Source: Yanghanlia caeni
Lineage (GTDB): Bacteria; Pseudomonadota; Gammaproteobacteria; Burkholderiales; Burkholderiaceae_B
Assembly (NCBI GenBank): GCA_030733815.1
Contig: JAUZQE010000008.1
Coordinates: forward strand, 32,977-96,976
Direction: 5' to 3'
Length of the DNA: 64,000 nucleotides
The position numbers and the translations under genes were made by a program. The first letter of the stretch is position 1, and each line of letters starts with the position of its first letter. Below the pieces are notes generated by a model. That model had not been told where the DNA came from and searched no databases. It saw only the letters and a program-made list of their open reading frames with translations. Shown in pieces: positions 27,963 through 37,297 of this stretch.

Positions 27963-28295
27963 ATGACTGCTGATCGTACTCTTACCAAGGCAGAACTTGC
28001 CGAACTGCTCTTCGAGCGGGTGGGGCTCAACAAGCGTGAAGCCAAAGATATCGTCGACACCTTCTTCGAAGAAATTCGCGAGGCGCTTGCCAAGGGCATC
28101 GAAGTGAAGCTGTCGGGTTTCGGCAATTTCCAGGTGCGCGACAAGCCGCCGCGCCCGGGCCGCAACCCCAAAACGGGCGAGGTCATTCCCATTGCCGCGC
28201 GGCGCGTGGTAACGTTTCATGCCAGCCAGAAACTCAAGAGTGTTGTCGAACAGGCGGGTGTTCCGGCTGCCAAAGGCCTTAATTCCGGCACATAA
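27963..28295 (+). CDS. ihfA: Integration host factor alpha subunit
   Basis: IHF alpha (110 aa), a DNA-bending histone-like protein that works as a heterodimer with IHF beta. Typical segments are [23 protein letters not shown], the beta-arm base [26 protein letters not shown] with the Pro that intercalates DNA, and [13 protein letters not shown]. The ATG at 27963 has AAAGGA about nine bases upstream; ATG 27954 is too close to that site. It is 22 bases downstream of pheT. IHF would also assist the sigma-54 promoter of glnK, which is inference. Confidence 0.96.
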   Translation: MTADRTLTKAELAELLFERVGLNKREAKDIVDTFFEEIREALAKGIEVKLSGFGNFQVRDKPPRPGRNPKTGEVIPIAARRVVTFHASQKLKSVVEQAGVPAAKGLNSGT

Positions 28296-28319
28296 CGATA
28301 AGTGGCCCCAGAATCATCC

Positions 28320-28751
28320 ATGAGCACGACCGAATCTTCCGTCAATCTGCCCCCCATTCCTGCCAAACGCTATTTCACTATTGGCGAAGTCAGTGAACTG
28401 TGCTGCGTGAAGCCGCATGTGCTGCGCTATTGGGAACAGGAGTTCACGCAGCTCAAGCCGCTCAAGCGCCGCGGCAACCGGCGGTATTACCAGCACCACG
28501 AGGTGCTGCTGATCCGTCGCATCCGCCATCTTCTTTATGAAGAAGGCTTCACCATCAGCGGTGCGCGCAACCGGCTGGGCGACGCCGCCGATCGTGCCGC
28601 CTACGATCCCGAAGCCGCCGTGCGCCTCACCGCCAACGAGCTGCAGGCGCTGCGTGCCGATCTCATGGCGGTGCGCGACGCTCTGGCGAATGCTCTGGGT
28701 GAAGCGGAATCGTCTGCTTCGCCAGCCGGCGATTTTCATCTTTCGCCTTAA
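28320..28751 (+). CDS. MerR-family transcriptional regulator
   Basis: Short MerR-type regulator (143 aa). The winged helix-turn-helix occupies about residues 20-90 (YFTIGEVSELCCVKPHVLRYWE, then LKRRGNRRYY), followed by a helical dimerisation segment and a short disordered tail. It lacks the metal-binding Cys pairs of MerR or CueR. This gene immediately after ihfA is a conserved feature of many beta- and gammaproteobacteria and its regulon is unknown. ATG 28320 is favoured over GTG 28302 because homology starts later. Confidence 0.88.
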   Translation: MSTTESSVNLPPIPAKRYFTIGEVSELCCVKPHVLRYWEQEFTQLKPLKRRGNRRYYQHHEVLLIRRIRHLLYEEGFTISGARNRLGDAADRAAYDPEAAVRLTANELQALRADLMAVRDALANALGEAESSASPAGDFHLSP

Positions 28752-28795
28752 GCGGGTCTTTCTTTTCCAGTATTGAACGCGGCAGCCGGCCCGGC

Positions 28796-30133
28796 TCAGG
28801 GTCGGGCTGGCTGCGTAATGGGGCCGCCCGCAGCCGAGGCGGCCCCTGTCGTCTCCGGCAGCGCAGTTTCCGACCCAAACACCGTCATCTGACCAATGAA
28901 CAGAATGGGCCCGTTGGCAATGCCCCGGGCGGCGTCGTCCTGACGTTCCAGAGTGATTTCCAGTAACTGATCGTCTGCAAGTGTACCCAGCTGTGCGGCC
29001 GGAATCTGCACGGGGCGGTTGGGGTCGATGCGTGCGAGCAGACGCGGCTCGGGAATCGACGGGCTGCGCGTCCAGAGTACGACCTGCCGGTCGGCCGGCA
29101 CTTCGGTATGCACGTGCGGGCGCATCACCAAGTTGCCGTGGGGGTCGAGCGTGGCCGTCCAGCCGGGCGTGCTGGTGGTGCCGGGGGCCTGAAGGATTGC
29201 GGCGCGGGTGGGGGCCACTTTGATGACCTGCACCGGGGGTGGGGGCGGCTCGCCGGGCAGCATGAAGCCGGCGACGGCTGCCGCGACGGCGCACATACTG
29301 ACCAGGCGCCACAGCCACACCTGCCGCACGAGGCGCCGCTGCGCATGGGCGTCATGGGCCGATGAGGCTGATGCGGCGGATGCGGCGGATGCGGCGGATG
29401 CGGCGGATGCGGCTGATGCGGCGGATGTGCCGTCGCGCCGTGTGGCCGGCCCGGATGTTCCGCCGCCGGGCGCGTCCTCCGGTGAGGCACTGGATGTTTT
29501 TATGGCGTGCGCGCCAGAGGGATTTGCGGGTCGCGCGCTCGTGTGCGCGGTAGTGCCTCGGTGGCTGGAGGCTGGGGAGGTTGGAACGGTTGGCGCAGCC
29601 GCTACCGTTGGATCAGGTGATGCTGTCGAACCAGACGATGCTGTCGAAGCAGACAATGCCGTTGGAGTTGCTGCATCACTGGCAGCCGTCGACGCAGGGG
29701 AAACGTGCGCTCGGGTGACGTCAGAATCGGGCTTGCGCGTATTCTGCCCGACTGAATGTACTGCGTGGTGACCGAACGCATTGGCCGTGGCGGTTTGAAT
29801 AGCGGCAGACTCGGAGGGGTCGTTGACGGACGGCTTGCGCAGCAACTGGGGGCGAGGCGGTGTGAGGTCTGCCGGGGGCGCGCCAATACCCAGCGTATGT
29901 TGCAGTTTCAGGCGCAGGGCAGGGTCGGGATGCTCGCGGGGCAGGGCATCGACCAGGGCAAGCAGGCGGTGTTCCCACGCCAGGGCGAGCTGCAGGGCCT
30001 CATCGTTTTCCCCGAGAAGCCGGTGGACGTCGGTCAGTTCATTGGGGCCAAGCAGGCCGCAGACATACTCAGCAATACGTACGTCGTCCGACGCGCCGCC
30101 CTGGCGGTCGAGCGTGAAACGGTGCGTACTCAT
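28796..30133 (-). CDS. RskA-type anti-sigma factor with expanded linker
   Basis: Anti-sigma factor (445 aa). The N-terminal helical domain (about 1-70, IAEYVCGLLGPNELTDVHRLL) would bind the sigma factor; a single membrane helix lies at about 275-295 (LVSMCAVAAAVAGFML); the C-terminal periplasmic RskA/anti-sigma-K domain includes TATLDPHGNLVM and LTLERQ-like strands. Between them is a linker of about 180 residues rich in Ala, Ser, Thr and Pro. It carries repeated Ser-Ala-Ala units encoded by a 9-bp tandem repeat. The ATG overlaps the sigma stop (ATGA). Typical RskA proteins are about 230-260 aa, so the linker is the odd part. Confidence 0.85.
   Translation of the reverse strand: MSTHRFTLDRQGGASDDVRIAEYVCGLLGPNELTDVHRLLGENDEALQLALAWEHRLLALVDALPREHPDPALRLKLQHTLGIGAPPADLTPPRPQLLRKPSVNDPSESAAIQTATANAFGHHAVHSVGQNTRKPDSDVTRAHVSPASTAASDAATPTALSASTASSGSTASPDPTVAAAPTVPTSPASSHRGTTAHTSARPANPSGAHAIKTSSASPEDAPGGGTSGPATRRDGTSAASAASAASAASAASAASASSAHDAHAQRRLVRQVWLWRLVSMCAVAAAVAGFMLPGEPPPPPVQVIKVAPTRAAILQAPGTTSTPGWTATLDPHGNLVMRPHVHTEVPADRQVVLWTRSPSIPEPRLLARIDPNRPVQIPAAQLGTLADDQLLEITLERQDDAARGIANGPILFIGQMTVFGSETALPETTGAASAAGGPITQPARP
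29361..29432 (-). repeat. In-frame 9-bp tandem repeat in the anti-sigma linker
   Basis: Eight 9-base units run without a gap: GATGAGGCT, four GATGCGGCG, GATGCGGCT, GATGCGGCG and GATGTGCCG. On the coding strand each adds Ala-Ala-Ser. The unit length is a multiple of three, so slippage would change linker length without breaking the frame. Confidence 0.9.
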
Positions 30134-30621
30134 GCAGGCAGGCCTCGCAGAGCGGCCTGAGTCGAGCGCCGCAGCTCGGCTTCGCTGCAGTGCAGCCAGC
30201 CGGCCACACGACGATAGTCGGCACCGTGCAGGTAGGCGTGTGCGATAGCGTCATATGCCCGCCCGTCGGCGGTACGCACAAGGCGCGCAATCTCGCCACG
30301 CACCGCCGTGGCGGGGGGCAATTCGGGTGGCATGACCGACGAGCCAGCGGCGGTGGCGGCAAGCCGTGCGCGGGCGAGGTGGCGCAGCACGCTGTAGATC
30401 CAGGCGCGGGCCGGACCCATGGCGGCGTCGTACTGATCGGCATGACGCCAGATCAGTGCGAACGTGTCGTGCACCAGCCCCTCGGCGTCATGGGGTACGA
30501 GGCGCCGGCACAGCGCCAGCATGTGCGGCGCTTCGTGATCGTACAGCTGATGAAAGGCCCTTTCGTCTCCTCGCGCGCAGGCGAGTAGTGCAGTGGCGTG
30601 GTCGAAGGAGGCGGTTTCCAT
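30130..30621 (-). CDS. ECF RNA-polymerase sigma factor
   Basis: Extracytoplasmic-function sigma factor (163 aa) with region 2 (about 20-85, ERAFHQLYDHEAPHMLALCRRL and TFALIWRHADQYDAAMGPARAW) and region 4 (about 110-160, HAYLHGADYRRVAGWLHCSEAELRR). It is of the SigK type that pairs with RskA anti-sigma factors. ATG 30621 begins the domain; the open frame to 30699 runs through an inverted repeat. The stop overlaps the anti-sigma start by four bases, so the two are translationally coupled. The signal and target genes are not visible; methionine-oxide or heme-linked roles are known for some relatives, but no such gene is adjacent. Confidence 0.9.
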   Translation of the reverse strand: METASFDHATALLACARGDERAFHQLYDHEAPHMLALCRRLVPHDAEGLVHDTFALIWRHADQYDAAMGPARAWIYSVLRHLARARLAATAAGSSVMPPELPPATAVRGEIARLVRTADGRAYDAIAHAYLHGADYRRVAGWLHCSEAELRRSTQAALRGLPA

Positions 30622-30628
30622 GATTCTT

Positions 30629-30693
30629 CCGGGCGCCCGTGTGCGGGCAAAGACGCTATTGTAGGGGCTGCGCCAGCCCCTACGGGCGCCCGG
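30629..30693. repeat. Nested inverted repeat between ECF sigma and Bug genes
   Basis: Outer arms CCGGGCGCCCGT (30629-30640) and ACGGGCGCCCGG (30682-30693) are perfect 12-bp complements. An inner hairpin GTAGGGGCTG/CAGCCCCTAC (30661-30670 and 30674-30683) shares two bases with the right arm. It lies between the Bug stop and the sigma ATG. It resembles dispersed REP-like elements, or a terminator for the Bug gene. Confidence 0.8.
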
Positions 30694-30705
30694 AACCAAC
30701 AGAAA

Positions 30706-31692
30706 TCAGGATTTCTCGATGCCGGCCTTGCGGATGATCTCGCCCCACTTCTCGGTTTCCTGGCGCTGGAATTCGGCAAGCTCTTCGGGTGTCGAGGTGA
30801 CGGCGCGTGTGCCGGTCTGCTCGTAGAACTGTACGGCGGCGGGTTGCTTGGTGGCGCCTGTAAGCAGTTCATGCAGCCGCTTCACAATATCGGAAGGCGT
30901 GCCGGCCGGAACATATGCACCGAACCAGTACCCCATTTCGTAGCCGGGTACGCCGGCTTCGGCAATGGTCGGAACTTCCGGTGCGAGGGGCGAGCGCTCC
31001 GGCATGGTGACGCCCAGTGCGCGCAGGGCCCCGCTGCGGGCCTGGGGCAGACCGGTGGCCATGTCACTGATCATCATGTCGATCTGACCGCCCAGCAGGT
31101 CGGTAATCGCCAGAGGGTTGCTTTTATAAGGAACGTGCAGCAGCTGGACGCCGGCCATCTGCTGAAGAAGTTCGCCGGCGACCCGGCTGCTGGAACTGCC
31201 GCTGCCGAACGACAGTTTGCCGGGGTTCTCTTTGGCGATCCGCAGAAAGTCCTCGACCGTCTTGGCCTCGGACTTGGGGTTCACTACCATGATCTGGCCA
31301 CCCGTTCCCAGCAGGGTGACCGGTTCGAAATCCTTGACCGGATCGTAGCTGAGGCTCTTGTACAGGTGAGGGTTTGCGGCGTGGCTGGTGTTGGTGGTGA
31401 TCAGTACGCGGTATCCGTCCGGCTGTGCACGTGCCACGTCGGACGCGCCGATCATCGCGCTTGCGCCGGGTTTGTTTTCGATGACCACCGTGGCGCCGGA
31501 AAGTTCGGTCACCCCCTGGCCGATGGCGCGTGCCAGCTGGTCGGTTGCGCTGCCCGGGCCGAAGGGCACCACGAAGGTGATGGGTTTGTTCGGGAACTCC
31601 TGCGCGTGCGCCGGCGCAGTGGCCAGCCAGGGAAGGGTGGCCATGCAGGCCGCTAGCAGAAACTTGCGTCGATGAGTGAATGATTTTTTCAT
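30706..31692 (-). CDS. Bug-family tripartite tricarboxylate transporter substrate-binding protein
   Basis: Periplasmic Bug/TctC protein (328 aa). The signal peptide ends near APAHAQ (residue about 28) and carries a twin-arginine-like HRRKFLL in its N-region, although Sec export is equally possible. Family blocks are FVVPFGPGSATDQLARAIG, IENKPGASAMIGASDVAR, GSGSSSSRVAGELLQ and LGVTMPERSPLAPEVPTIAEAG. AAGGAG lies eight bases before ATG 31692. It follows the AtuA-like pair by two bases and is probably in the same transcript, so it may bind a substrate related to that pathway. The ligand is unknown. Confidence 0.92.
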   Translation of the reverse strand: MKKSFTHRRKFLLAACMATLPWLATAPAHAQEFPNKPITFVVPFGPGSATDQLARAIGQGVTELSGATVVIENKPGASAMIGASDVARAQPDGYRVLITTNTSHAANPHLYKSLSYDPVKDFEPVTLLGTGGQIMVVNPKSEAKTVEDFLRIAKENPGKLSFGSGSSSSRVAGELLQQMAGVQLLHVPYKSNPLAITDLLGGQIDMMISDMATGLPQARSGALRALGVTMPERSPLAPEVPTIAEAGVPGYEMGYWFGAYVPAGTPSDIVKRLHELLTGATKQPAAVQFYEQTGTRAVTSTPEELAEFQRQETEKWGEIIRKAGIEKS

Positions 31693-31694
31693 TG

Positions 31695-32123
31695 TCATGT
31701 CTCCTTTTGGTGATGAACATCGGGCAAGCCCGCCGCGAGTTCGGGTGGTACGGGTACGGGAAAATCCAGCAGGTGGAACGAAAGCGCCTTGCCATGTGCG
31801 TCGAGATTCAACGCGTCGTTGACGCCACCGTCCAGCACGCCTTCGATCACGAAGTTGAGCGCTGCGATCGAGGCAATGGAGTAGCGTGTGACGCGCGTCG
31901 GCCGCCGCGGGGCAAACCATTCGCGCACGGCGTCTTCCGTAAGTTGCTCCAGCAGAACGGGAAAGAGGTCGTCGCGCCACGCAATCACGCTGATGTTGGA
32001 AATGTCACCTTTGTCTCCGGTGCGCCCGTGCGCCAGGCGATAGAGGGGAACCGTGACGGTCGGGGCGCCGGAAGGTGTCGGCTCTGCCGACTGGCTCCGG
32101 GGGGGGCAAGCGCGTGTGTTCAT
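31695..32123 (-). CDS. AtuA-like small protein
   Basis: Protein of 142 aa matching the small AtuA-associated domain found either as the C-terminal part of AtuA-like proteins or as a separate gene. The signature is the RLAHGRTGDKGDISNISVIAW stretch near residues 33-53, with FVIEGVLDGGVNDALNLDAHGK further on. The ATG at 32123 overlaps the stop of the large AtuA-like gene by one base (TAATG), which fixes the start and argues for a two-subunit unit. AtuA was named from acyclic terpene utilisation in pseudomonads; the biochemical role of this domain is unsettled. Confidence 0.75.
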   Translation of the reverse strand: MNTRACPPRSQSAEPTPSGAPTVTVPLYRLAHGRTGDKGDISNISVIAWRDDLFPVLLEQLTEDAVREWFAPRRPTRVTRYSIASIAALNFVIEGVLDGGVNDALNLDAHGKALSFHLLDFPVPVPPELAAGLPDVHHQKET

Positions 32124-33460
32124 TACAGAAAGCTCCACGAGGCCGGGGCCAGTTCCCGGGGAACGAGCACCGATATGCTGTTCAGTCGGGGGCGCAGTGA
32201 CGTGCGTACGCCGCCCCCGCCCGCCGGGCCACAGGTGTACAACGCATTCATTTCTCGTAGCAGCAGTTCGGCCGTGGCACGGTCGGGGTGAGCGGCCGCC
32301 ATGCGCAGCCGCACGTCGCGAGCGCCACCCGGGGCGTGCTGCTGCAGCATCCGGCCGGCGTCGTCCGCCAGAATGCTCAGCACACCGATGAGGTCGACGC
32401 GCAGCTGAAGGATTCCGCCGATACGCCTGCGTATGATGTCGGCGGCGAGTCGGGCTCGCGCCTCGGCCTGGATGCCTGCGTATGAGATCTCCGCTTCCGC
32501 AAGCCAGCCGCCGTGCGTGAACACGTTGGCCTTGAGCGCATCCGGGCGGGGGCGGCCACGCACGCCCGAAACATGCACCCGGTCGGGGCCGGCGCGCTGC
32601 ACCCTGACCTGACTGATATCGGCGGTGACGTCGGGTGTCAGATAGGCTGCTGGATCATGCACTTCGTACAGCAGCTGTTCCTTTACGGTCTGCTCGTTGA
32701 CGCAGCCGCCGGTGTGCCGCGCCTTGCTTATGCAAATATCCCCGTCGGGGCCCAATTCGGCCAGCGGGAAGCCCAGTGAGTGCATGTCGGGTACATCTTT
32801 CAGACCGGGAACGGCGAAGTAGCCGCCGGTAACCTGCGTGCCGCATTCGAGCAGATGCCCGGCCATCGTTGCAGCGGCGAGTGCCGGCCAGTTGTCGGCC
32901 TGCCAGCCGTAATGCGCCATGGCCGGCCCCACCACCAACGAAGGGTCTGCAACCCGGCCGGCCACAACGATGTCGGCACCCGCTCGCAACGCATCGGCGA
33001 TTTCGGCGGCCCCCTGATAGGCGTTGATGCAGACGACGTTACGCGGGTCAACCTCCGCAGGCAGCACCGTGCGCAGGTAATCGAGCTGGTCGGGCTGGTC
33101 GAGGCGATCGCCGCTCAATACCGCAATGCGCGGTGAGCGCACGCCCAGTTCAGCAGCAAGTCGCTGTATCCGCCTGGCGGCGGCAGGCGGATTGGCCTGA
33201 CCGAAGTTGCTCACGATGCGAATGCCATGATTCAGGCAGTCGGCCAGACACGGCCGAAGCATCTCGGCCAGCAGGGGCTCGTATCCGGCCTGGGGGTCGG
33301 CGTTGCGCGCAAGCTGTGCGAGCGCCAGGGTGCGCTCCGCCAGCGTCTCGAAGATCAGGGCCTGGCCGCCTTCCTCAATCAGCGTGCGAACCACCGGCCC
33401 CACGCCGTCGATGCGGTCGCCTGAAAAACCTGCCGCACATCCAGCTTTGAACGTGTCCAT
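32123..33460 (-). CDS. AtuA-like protein (DUF1446 family)
   Basis: Protein of 445 aa of the DUF1446/AtuA N-terminal family, read from KAGCAAGFSGDRIDGVGPVV, IVSNFGQANPPAAARRI, VCINAYQGAAEIADAL, and IVVAGRVADPSLVVGP. The family occurs in operons for degradation of branched or terpenoid acids, often with acyl-CoA enzymes; none is present here. It is the first gene of a minus-strand unit with the small AtuA-like gene and a Bug binding protein, and is divergent from a LysR regulator. The likely theme is uptake and breakdown of an organic acid. No substrate can be named. Confidence 0.82.
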   Translation of the reverse strand: MDTFKAGCAAGFSGDRIDGVGPVVRTLIEEGGQALIFETLAERTLALAQLARNADPQAGYEPLLAEMLRPCLADCLNHGIRIVSNFGQANPPAAARRIQRLAAELGVRSPRIAVLSGDRLDQPDQLDYLRTVLPAEVDPRNVVCINAYQGAAEIADALRAGADIVVAGRVADPSLVVGPAMAHYGWQADNWPALAAATMAGHLLECGTQVTGGYFAVPGLKDVPDMHSLGFPLAELGPDGDICISKARHTGGCVNEQTVKEQLLYEVHDPAAYLTPDVTADISQVRVQRAGPDRVHVSGVRGRPRPDALKANVFTHGGWLAEAEISYAGIQAEARARLAADIIRRRIGGILQLRVDLIGVLSILADDAGRMLQQHAPGGARDVRLRMAAAHPDRATAELLLREMNALYTCGPAGGGGVRTSLRPRLNSISVLVPRELAPASWSFL

Positions 33461-33520
33461 ACTGCGTTTGGGTCTCCGACTGAACGCATTTCAAGGTAAG
33501 ACAGCGGAATTGATAAGTAA

Positions 33521-33549
33521 AATAGAAAGTATCGATCGTTAAATAGAAA
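33521..33549. promoter_or_regulatory. Direct repeats between AtuA-like operon and LysR gene
   Basis: AATAGAAA occurs at 33521-33528 and again at 33542-33549, 21 bases apart (two helical turns), flanking GTATCGATCGTTA. This AT-rich stretch is the only candidate control site in the 95-base divergent gap and is a plausible LysR-type binding region. Function is inference. Confidence 0.4.
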
Positions 33550-33555
33550 ATTTCC

Positions 33556-34482
33556 ATGAATCTGTCTGCGCGTCAGCTCAAAGCGTTTTTATTGCTGGTG
33601 GAAGAACAGCATTTCACGCGGGCGGCGCGTCGTTGCCACCTCACGCAGCCGGCGTTCAGTGCGCTGATCCAGTCGCTCGAGGACGCATTGGGGGTACGTC
33701 TCTTCGACCGTTCCACACGACGTGTCGAACTCACCCCGGAAGGGCGCCACTTCTTGCGCTCGGCACCACGCCTTCTGAACGATATCGAGGCACTGGTGGG
33801 CGAAATGCGGGAACTGGTGTCGAAGCGGCGCGGGCGCGTGTCAGTCGCGGCGTTGCCTTCGCTGGCGGCGGGCTGGCTGCCGGACATCTACGCCACGTAC
33901 GCAGCCATGTATCCGGGGGTGGAACTCAGCCTTCACGATGCCTTGCTCGAGCCGTGTCTGCAACAGGTTCGCGAGGGGGCCGTCGACATGGCACTGGCGG
34001 CAATCGGCCGCGACATGAGCGGGCTCAGCACGGAACCGCTGGGCGAGGATTTTTTCTATTTGGTGTGCCGTGGCGACCACCCGTTGGCCCGGTCGGCCCA
34101 GATCGGCGTTGCAGCCCTGCGCGGCGAACGCATGATTCATTTGGGCAAGGGCAGCAGCATTCGCCAGAGCCTGGCTGGCCAGCTCGACCTGGCCTCGATG
34201 CCCACTGCGCTCGAGGTGGATCACCTGGCTACGGTCAGAGGGTTGATCCTGGCCGGCTTGGGGTTGAGCCTGGTGCCCGGCATGACGCTGTTCCACTTCC
34301 GGCACCCCGATCTGGCGATCATTCCCCTTGCAGAAAACAGCCGCATCAGGCGGCAGTTGTACCTGGTTCGGCGCGAGAACCGCAGCATGTCTCAAGCGGC
34401 GCAGGCGTTTCATGCGTTGCTGATGCGCGAGCGCGATACGCTGGCGCAACAAAACCATTTCGCCATCAGGGAAACCCCTTAA
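33556..34482 (+). CDS. LysR-family transcriptional regulator
   Basis: LysR-type regulator (308 aa): an N-terminal winged HTH (residues 1-60, LSARQLKAFLLLVEEQHFTRAARRCHLTQPAFSALIQSLE) and a C-terminal effector-binding domain of two periplasmic-binding-protein-like lobes. It is transcribed divergently from the AtuA-like operon with 95 bases between, the usual arrangement for a regulator of its neighbour. The inducer is probably an intermediate of that pathway, which is inference. No terminator separates it clearly from the suf regulator 79 bases downstream, but that gene has its own promoter. Confidence 0.92.
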   Translation: MNLSARQLKAFLLLVEEQHFTRAARRCHLTQPAFSALIQSLEDALGVRLFDRSTRRVELTPEGRHFLRSAPRLLNDIEALVGEMRELVSKRRGRVSVAALPSLAAGWLPDIYATYAAMYPGVELSLHDALLEPCLQQVREGAVDMALAAIGRDMSGLSTEPLGEDFFYLVCRGDHPLARSAQIGVAALRGERMIHLGKGSSIRQSLAGQLDLASMPTALEVDHLATVRGLILAGLGLSLVPGMTLFHFRHPDLAIIPLAENSRIRRQLYLVRRENRSMSQAAQAFHALLMRERDTLAQQNHFAIRETP

Positions 34483-34487
34483 TTTTT

Positions 34488-34517
34488 TTGCGCATATAGG
34501 ACCAAACTGGTACTATA
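34488..34517 (+). promoter_or_regulatory. suf operon promoter with Rrf2-type operator
   Basis: TTGCGC (34488-34493), a 17-base spacer and TACTAT (34511-34516) form the promoter. Overlaying it is the dyad TATAGGACC (34495-34503), AAACT, GGTACTATA (34509-34517), matching at 8 of 9 positions and similar to IscR type 1 sites. Binding would block both promoter boxes, so autorepression by the adjacent regulator is expected. Confidence 0.75.
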
Positions 34518-34560
34518 TGGTTTCGAACAAACGAGCGGGAATTCAGGAGCTAACACGGCC

Positions 34561-35057
34561 ATGCTGCGCGTCAGCAAGATCATCGACTACGGCACATTGC
34601 TGCTGACGCACATGGCGTCGGATCCGGGCCGGGTATTCAGCGCCGCCGATCTGGCGGCCACGCTGGGCCTGGGTCAGCCGGTGGTCAGCAAGGTGCTCAA
34701 GTCGCTTACGCAGCGTGAAATCGTGAAGAGCACGCGCGGCGCACGGGGGGGTTACACGCTTGCCCGGCCAGCCGAAGAAATCAGCATCGCCGATATTATA
34801 GACGCACTTGACGAGCAGCCTTTCGGCCTCACCGAATGCACGGCCATGCCGGGTTCGTGCAGTGTCGAGGCAGGCTGTCACATCCGCAGCAACTGGCATC
34901 GCATCAACACCATCGTGCGGCAGACTCTCGAACAGGTTTCGGTTGCCGACATGGTCAATCCTCTCACCCCCATCGCGTTCAAATACGACCGGCCCTCACC
35001 GAAGGCGGCGCCGGCCGATTCCACGGCGGCATGCCCCTCGACATGGAGTTTCACTGA

Positions 35058-35061
<4 letters not shown>
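34561..35061 (+). CDS. Rrf2-family Fe-S assembly regulator
   Basis: IscR/Rrf2-like regulator (166 aa). The winged HTH (about 1-75) includes [20 protein letters not shown] and [12 protein letters not shown]. Three cysteines at about 94, 102 and 108 ([16 protein letters not shown]) match the [2Fe-2S] ligand set. The cluster state would report Fe-S sufficiency. It is the first gene of the suf operon, overlaps sufB by four bases (ATGA), and has a dyad in its own promoter. The C-terminal 30 residues are disordered and variable. Confidence 0.92.
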
Positions 35062-36509
<1,448 letters not shown>

Positions 36510-36523
36510 GGAGAACACTCATC

Positions 36524-37297
36524 ATGCTGAACATCAAGGATTTGCACGCCTCCATCGAAGACAAGGCCATCCTCAAGGGCCTGAATCTGCACGTCAAGCC
36601 GGGCGAAGTACATGCCATCATGGGGCCCAACGGTTCCGGCAAGAGCACGCTTGCACAGGTGCTCGCCGGCCGCGACGACTACCGCGTCGACAGCGGCGAA
36701 GTCGAATGGCTGGGCCAGAATCTGCTTGAAATGCCCATTGAAGAGCGCGCGCGTTCCGGCATCTTCCTCGCATTCCAGTACCCCATTGAGATCCCCGGGG
36801 TGTCCAACGCATACTTCCTGCGCGCGGCCGTAAACGCCGTACGGCGCCATCAGGGGCTTGAAGAGCTCGACGCCATGGATTTCCTCAAGCGCGTGAAAGA
36901 GGAAATGAAGGTCGTCGGCATGCGCGAAGAGTTCCTGTATCGCTCGGTGAACGAAGGCTTTTCGGGTGGCGAAAAGAAGCGCAATGAAGTGCTGCAGATG
37001 TCGCTGCTCGAGCCGAAACTGGCCGTGCTCGATGAAACCGATTCGGGGCTCGATATCGACGCGCTGCGCGTCGTGGCCGATGGCGTGAACCGGCTGCGTT
37101 CGCCCGAACGTGGCATGATCGTGATCACCCACTATCAGCGTCTGCTTGATTACATCGTGCCCGATTACGTACACGTATTGGCCGGCGGTCGCATCGTGCG
37201 CTCCGGCGGCAGCGAACTGGCACACGAACTCGAGAAGCGCGGCTATGGCTGGGTCAAGGAACTCGAAGCGCAACAGCAGAAGGGGGCGCAGGCATGA
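36524..37297 (+). CDS. sufC: Fe-S cluster assembly ATPase SufC
   Basis: ABC-type ATPase (257 aa) that drives the SufBC2D scaffold. Walker A is GPNGSGKST near residue 36, the signature loop is [10 protein letters not shown] (about 146), and Walker B is [11 protein letters not shown] (about 167), with the Suf-specific Glu-Thr-Asp order. The H-loop His lies in [18 protein letters not shown] is present before the ATG. Its stop overlaps the sufD start by four bases. Confidence 0.98.
   Translation: MLNIKDLHASIEDKAILKGLNLHVKPGEVHAIMGPNGSGKSTLAQVLAGRDDYRVDSGEVEWLGQNLLEMPIEERARSGIFLAFQYPIEIPGVSNAYFLRAAVNAVRRHQGLEELDAMDFLKRVKEEMKVVGMREEFLYRSVNEGFSGGEKKRNEVLQMSLLEPKLAVLDETDSGLDIDALRVVADGVNRLRSPERGMIVITHYQRLLDYIVPDYVHVLAGGRIVRSGGSELAHELEKRGYGWVKELEAQQQKGAQA

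Noticed and set aside
25535..28192. 885-codon open frame antisense to pheT and ihfA
   Set aside because: It spans two conserved genes in the opposite strand, has shadow-like composition and no domain; it arises from codon bias.
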